A stretch of DNA of 7,479 bases from Labilithrix luteola (lineage in GTDB: Bacteria > Myxococcota_A > Polyangia > Polyangiales > Polyangiaceae). Positions 5,090 to 7,479 of this stretch are shown piece after piece. The DNA is taken from NCBI GenBank assembly GCA_026225435.1, contig JAMFST010001385.1, positions 1 through 7,479 of the forward strand, read 5' to 3'. A model generated the notes under the pieces. The model worked only from the letters and a program-made list of their open reading frames with translations. It made no database searches and had not been told where the DNA came from. The translations under genes and the position numbers were made by a program. How positions within the stretch are numbered: the stretch's first letter is position 1; each line of letters opens with the position of its first letter.

Positions 5090-7072
5090 CTAGAAGGCGT
5101 GCTGCGCGCGCACGAAGCGGCCCAGCGCCATCAGCGGGAAGTAGTGCCGGTACATGTGGTAGCGCAGGTAGAAGTGCCGGGGGAAACCGGTCCCGGTGAA
5201 CTCCTCCTCGTCCCACGAGCCCTCGTCCGTCTGCCGCGAGAGGAGCCACTCGATGCCGCGCAGCACCGCCGGATCATCGGCCGGCAGGTAGGCGAGCAGC
5301 CCCATGATCGCCCAGGCCGTCTGCGACGCGGTCGAAGCGCCGCGCCCCATGTGCGCGCGGTCGGCGTACGAATGGACGGTCTCGCCCCAGCCGCCGTCGC
5401 TGTTCTGCACCGAGCGGAGCCAGTCGAGCGCGCGGGTGATCATCGGATCCGTCGCGGCCACCGGGTGATGGCGGAGCGAGCAGAGGACGTTGGAGGTGCC
5501 GTAGATGTAGTTGACCCCCCAGCGACCGAACCACGAGCCCTCCGCCTCCTGCGACGTGCGCAGGTACTCGATCCCGCGGGCGACGGCGCCGTCGTGGCGG
5601 CGATCTCCGAGCAGACCGAGCGCCTCGAGGACGCGGCCGACGATGTCGGGCGTGCTCGGATCGCACAGCGAGTCCATGTCGGAGAACGGGATCTCGTTGA
5701 GGAAGGTCTTGTCGTTCGCCTTGTCGAACGCCGCCCAGCCGCCGTCGTCGTTCTGCATGCTGAGCACCCAGTCGATCGCGCGGCGCACCACGTCGCTGCT
5801 CCCGGACGAAGGATCCTGCTTGAGGAAGCCGATGATGATCGCGGCGGTGTCGTCGACGTCGGGGTACCAGGTGTTGGCGTACTCGAAGGACCAGCCGCCG
5901 GGCGTTCCGCTCGGGTTGTAGACCTTCCAGTCGCCGTACTCCTCGTTGATCTGCAGCTTGGTGATCCACTCGCGGGCGCGCATCAGCCTGGCGTCGTCGG
6001 CGCCGCAGTCGAGCAGTCCGATCATCGTGAGGATGGTGTCCCAGACGGGCGACTGGCAGGCCTCGACGCGCACGCCGCCGGCGTCCTCCAGCGTGAAGCG
6101 CTCGATCGCTTCCAGCGCGCGCACCATCGGATCCGAGTCGAGCGCGTAGCCGTGGGCGAAGAGCGCGAGCACGCCGTTGACCATCGGCGGGAAGATGCCC
6201 GCCCAGTCGCCGCTCTTCTCCTGGTGCTCGAGCATCCAGGCGACGCAGGCGTCGGCCGCGCGCGCGCTCAGGCTGTGGAACGGCCAGCGCCGCAGCTTGC
6301 CGTAGCGGCGCAGCGCGATGTCGATGGCGGAGAACGCCGACTTCCACGCCAGGCCGTGCTTGGCGACGATGCGCACCAGCGGCTCGGTATAGGGCACGTG
6401 CTTGTCGGACGGATCACGCCACAGGTGATCGAGCCAGTCGTTCTCCGCCGACTTGCCGTTGGGCAGGGCGAAGAGCGGGCGGTGATGGAAGAGCACCAGC
6501 AGCGGGACGATGGTGCCGCGCGCCCAGCTGGCGAACGAGTAGATGTTCACCGGGCTGGAAGGGGGCAAGAGCACCAGCTCCGCGGGGAGCGCCGGCACCG
6601 CGTCCCAGGGGAAGAGGCCGAAGAGCGCGAAGTGGATGCGGGTGAAGACGCGCATCTTCTCGAGACCGCCCCCCTCGAGGACGAACTCCTGCGCCTTCAA
6701 CATCCGCGGATCGGTCGTCTCCACGCCGAGCAGGCGCAGCGCGAGGTAGCACTCGCCGGTGGTCGACAGATCGCCCGGCAGCCCGAAGGCGACAGTCCAG
6801 CTGCCGTCCGCGGTCTGGTGATCGAACAGGTAACGAACGAGGCCTGCCTTGCGCGACAGCGACAGAGGGAGCCCCAGCGCCTGGCGCATGAGCACGTACT
6901 CGGCGGTGATCGAGCAGTTCGACTCGAGCTCCGCGCACCAGTGGCCGTCGCTCTGCTGCGTCGCGTGCGAATGGTCCACCGCTCCGCGGATCGCCTTGGC
7001 GGCCCGGAGTGCGATCGACGGTACCGGCTTCTGGCCCGGCCGCGAGTGCACCGGTAGAACGGTCGTGGTCAT
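5090..7072 (-). CDS. shc: Squalene-hopene cyclase
   Basis: Shc (HpnF) cyclises squalene to hopene/diplopterol at the cytoplasmic membrane, the step that commits squalene to hopanoids. The 660-residue length is normal. The protonating DxDD motif is PDVDDTA (404-410), with Asp407 matching Asp376 of the Alicyclobacillus enzyme. Seven QxxxGxW (QW) repeats are visible at 39-45, 86-92, 284-290, 440-446, 508-514, 556-562 and 614-620. Active-site aromatics also align by eye: Trp183, Trp344, Phe396 and the C-terminal GTGFP...FYL.Y..YRH block (627-643). Phe449 stands where the Alicyclobacillus enzyme has Tyr420 and Arg480 where it has His451; I recall both variants in proteobacterial cyclases. ATG 7072 (MTTTVLPV) was chosen because it starts just after the hpnH stop; an in-frame start far upstream would overlap hpnH almost completely. 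There is no strong Shine-Dalgarno, and hpnH lies 14 bases upstream. Confidence 0.97.
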   Translation of the reverse strand: MTTTVLPVHSRPGQKPVPSIALRAAKAIRGAVDHSHATQQSDGHWCAELESNCSITAEYVLMRQALGLPLSLSRKAGLVRYLFDHQTADGSWTVAFGLPGDLSTTGECYLALRLLGVETTDPRMLKAQEFVLEGGGLEKMRVFTRIHFALFGLFPWDAVPALPAELVLLPPSSPVNIYSFASWARGTIVPLLVLFHHRPLFALPNGKSAENDWLDHLWRDPSDKHVPYTEPLVRIVAKHGLAWKSAFSAIDIALRRYGKLRRWPFHSLSARAADACVAWMLEHQEKSGDWAGIFPPMVNGVLALFAHGYALDSDPMVRALEAIERFTLEDAGGVRVEACQSPVWDTILTMIGLLDCGADDARLMRAREWITKLQINEEYGDWKVYNPSGTPGGWSFEYANTWYPDVDDTAAIIIGFLKQDPSSGSSDVVRRAIDWVLSMQNDDGGWAAFDKANDKTFLNEIPFSDMDSLCDPSTPDIVGRVLEALGLLGDRRHDGAVARGIEYLRTSQEAEGSWFGRWGVNYIYGTSNVLCSLRHHPVAATDPMITRALDWLRSVQNSDGGWGETVHSYADRAHMGRGASTASQTAWAIMGLLAYLPADDPAVLRGIEWLLSRQTDEGSWDEEEFTGTGFPRHFYLRYHMYRHYFPLMALGRFVRAQHAF

Positions 7073-7086
7073 GAACGGTCTCGTGG

Positions 7087-7479
7087 TCAGAGGAAGGCGG
7101 CGGAGATCGAGCGGTAGATGTTCTTCGGCGTGGCCATGCTGTCGTTCACGGCGGTCGGCTCGTACCCGCAGTGGACCATGCAGTCGCGGCACTTCGAGTG
7201 GCCGCTGGCGGTCCCGTACTTGTCCCAGTCGGTCGTCGCCATCAGCTCCGCGAAGGTCTCGGCGTAGCCGCCTTCTTCGAAGAGGTAGCAGGGGCGCTGC
7301 CAGCCGAAGATCGTGTAATTGGGATTGCCCCAGGGGGTGCACTCGTACTCCCGATCTCCCTTGAGGAAGTCGAGATAGAAGGGCGAGTGATTGAAGGTCC
7401 AGCCACGCTCCGCCGCGGGCGCGAGGACCTGGCGAAACAGCTCCTTGGTCTGTCGCTTCTTGAGGAATTTGTCCTGCAC
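7087..7479 (-). CDS. hpnH: Adenosylhopane synthase HpnH, C-terminal part (cut by window edge)
   Basis: HpnH is a radical SAM enzyme that transfers the 5'-deoxyadenosyl group to hopene (diploptene), giving adenosylhopane, the first step of hopanoid side-chain synthesis. Only the last 130 or so residues are in the window; the radical-SAM CxxxCxxC cluster motif and barrel lie beyond the right edge. The visible part matches the HpnH-specific C-terminal domain (DUF3463): [24 protein letters not shown] and the cysteine cluster [13 protein letters not shown], with five cysteines at about 47, 64, 97, 100 and 104 of the fragment. The first codon in view (GTG at 7479) should be an internal Val, not the start. 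The stop is 14 bases before shc, and upstream operon genes probably lie further right. Confidence 0.93.
   Translation of the reverse strand: MQDKFLKKRQTKELFRQVLAPAAERGWTFNHSPFYLDFLKGDREYECTPWGNPNYTIFGWQRPCYLFEEGGYAETFAELMATTDWDKYGTASGHSKCRDCMVHCGYEPTAVNDSMATPKNIYRSISAAFL

Noticed and set aside
5039..7057. Long plus-strand open frame (672 codons) antisense to shc
   Set aside because: It mirrors the codon structure of the well-supported cyclase gene in high-GC DNA; the product is Arg/Ala/Gly/His-rich low-complexity sequence with no domain.
5090..7342. Longer start for shc at 7342
   Set aside because: The extra 90 residues lie wholly on top of hpnH in another frame and are His/Arg/Leu-rich; Shc proteins start near ATG 7072.

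Overview
The window is a GC-rich, gene-dense chromosomal segment with strong G/C bias at third codon positions. This, together with the genes present, suggests a hopanoid-producing Gram-negative bacterium. A myxobacterium or other deltaproteobacterial relative is my best guess, inferred from GC content, the secreted Pro/Ala/Thr-rich protein and the gene mix; no marker in the window fixes the lineage. I see no RNA genes, mobile elements, CRISPR arrays or origins.

Right half (3478-7479, all minus strand, read right to left): a compact hopanoid operon. It holds the C-terminal part of hpnH (radical SAM adenosylhopane synthase, cut by the window edge), shc/hpnF (squalene-hopene cyclase), a CruF-like membrane protein of the carotenoid hydratase family, and hpnG (adenosylhopane nucleosidase). 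Gaps are 14, 3 and 4 bases, so the four are almost certainly co-transcribed. Shc makes the hopene skeleton from squalene, HpnH adds the 5'-deoxyadenosyl group, and HpnG removes adenine to open the route to ribosylhopane and bacteriohopanepolyols. The CruF-like protein is the odd member: a carotenoid-type enzyme placed between two core hopanoid steps.

Middle (1443-3473, plus strand): a 676-residue exported protein with a DUF4056-like N-terminal domain and a C-terminal part that looks like outer-membrane beta-strands. It runs convergently into hpnG with only four bases between the stop codons and no visible terminator.

Left part (1-1306, minus strand): an exported six-cysteine protein of unknown function, followed closely by a zinc-dependent medium-chain alcohol dehydrogenase that leaves the window at its left edge. 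Their junction holds an eight-codon mini-ORF overlapping the first gene's stop and the second gene's start. The 136-base divergent intergenic region (1307-1442) carries a candidate sigma70-type promoter for the DUF4056 gene and a perfect 7-bp inverted repeat just downstream.
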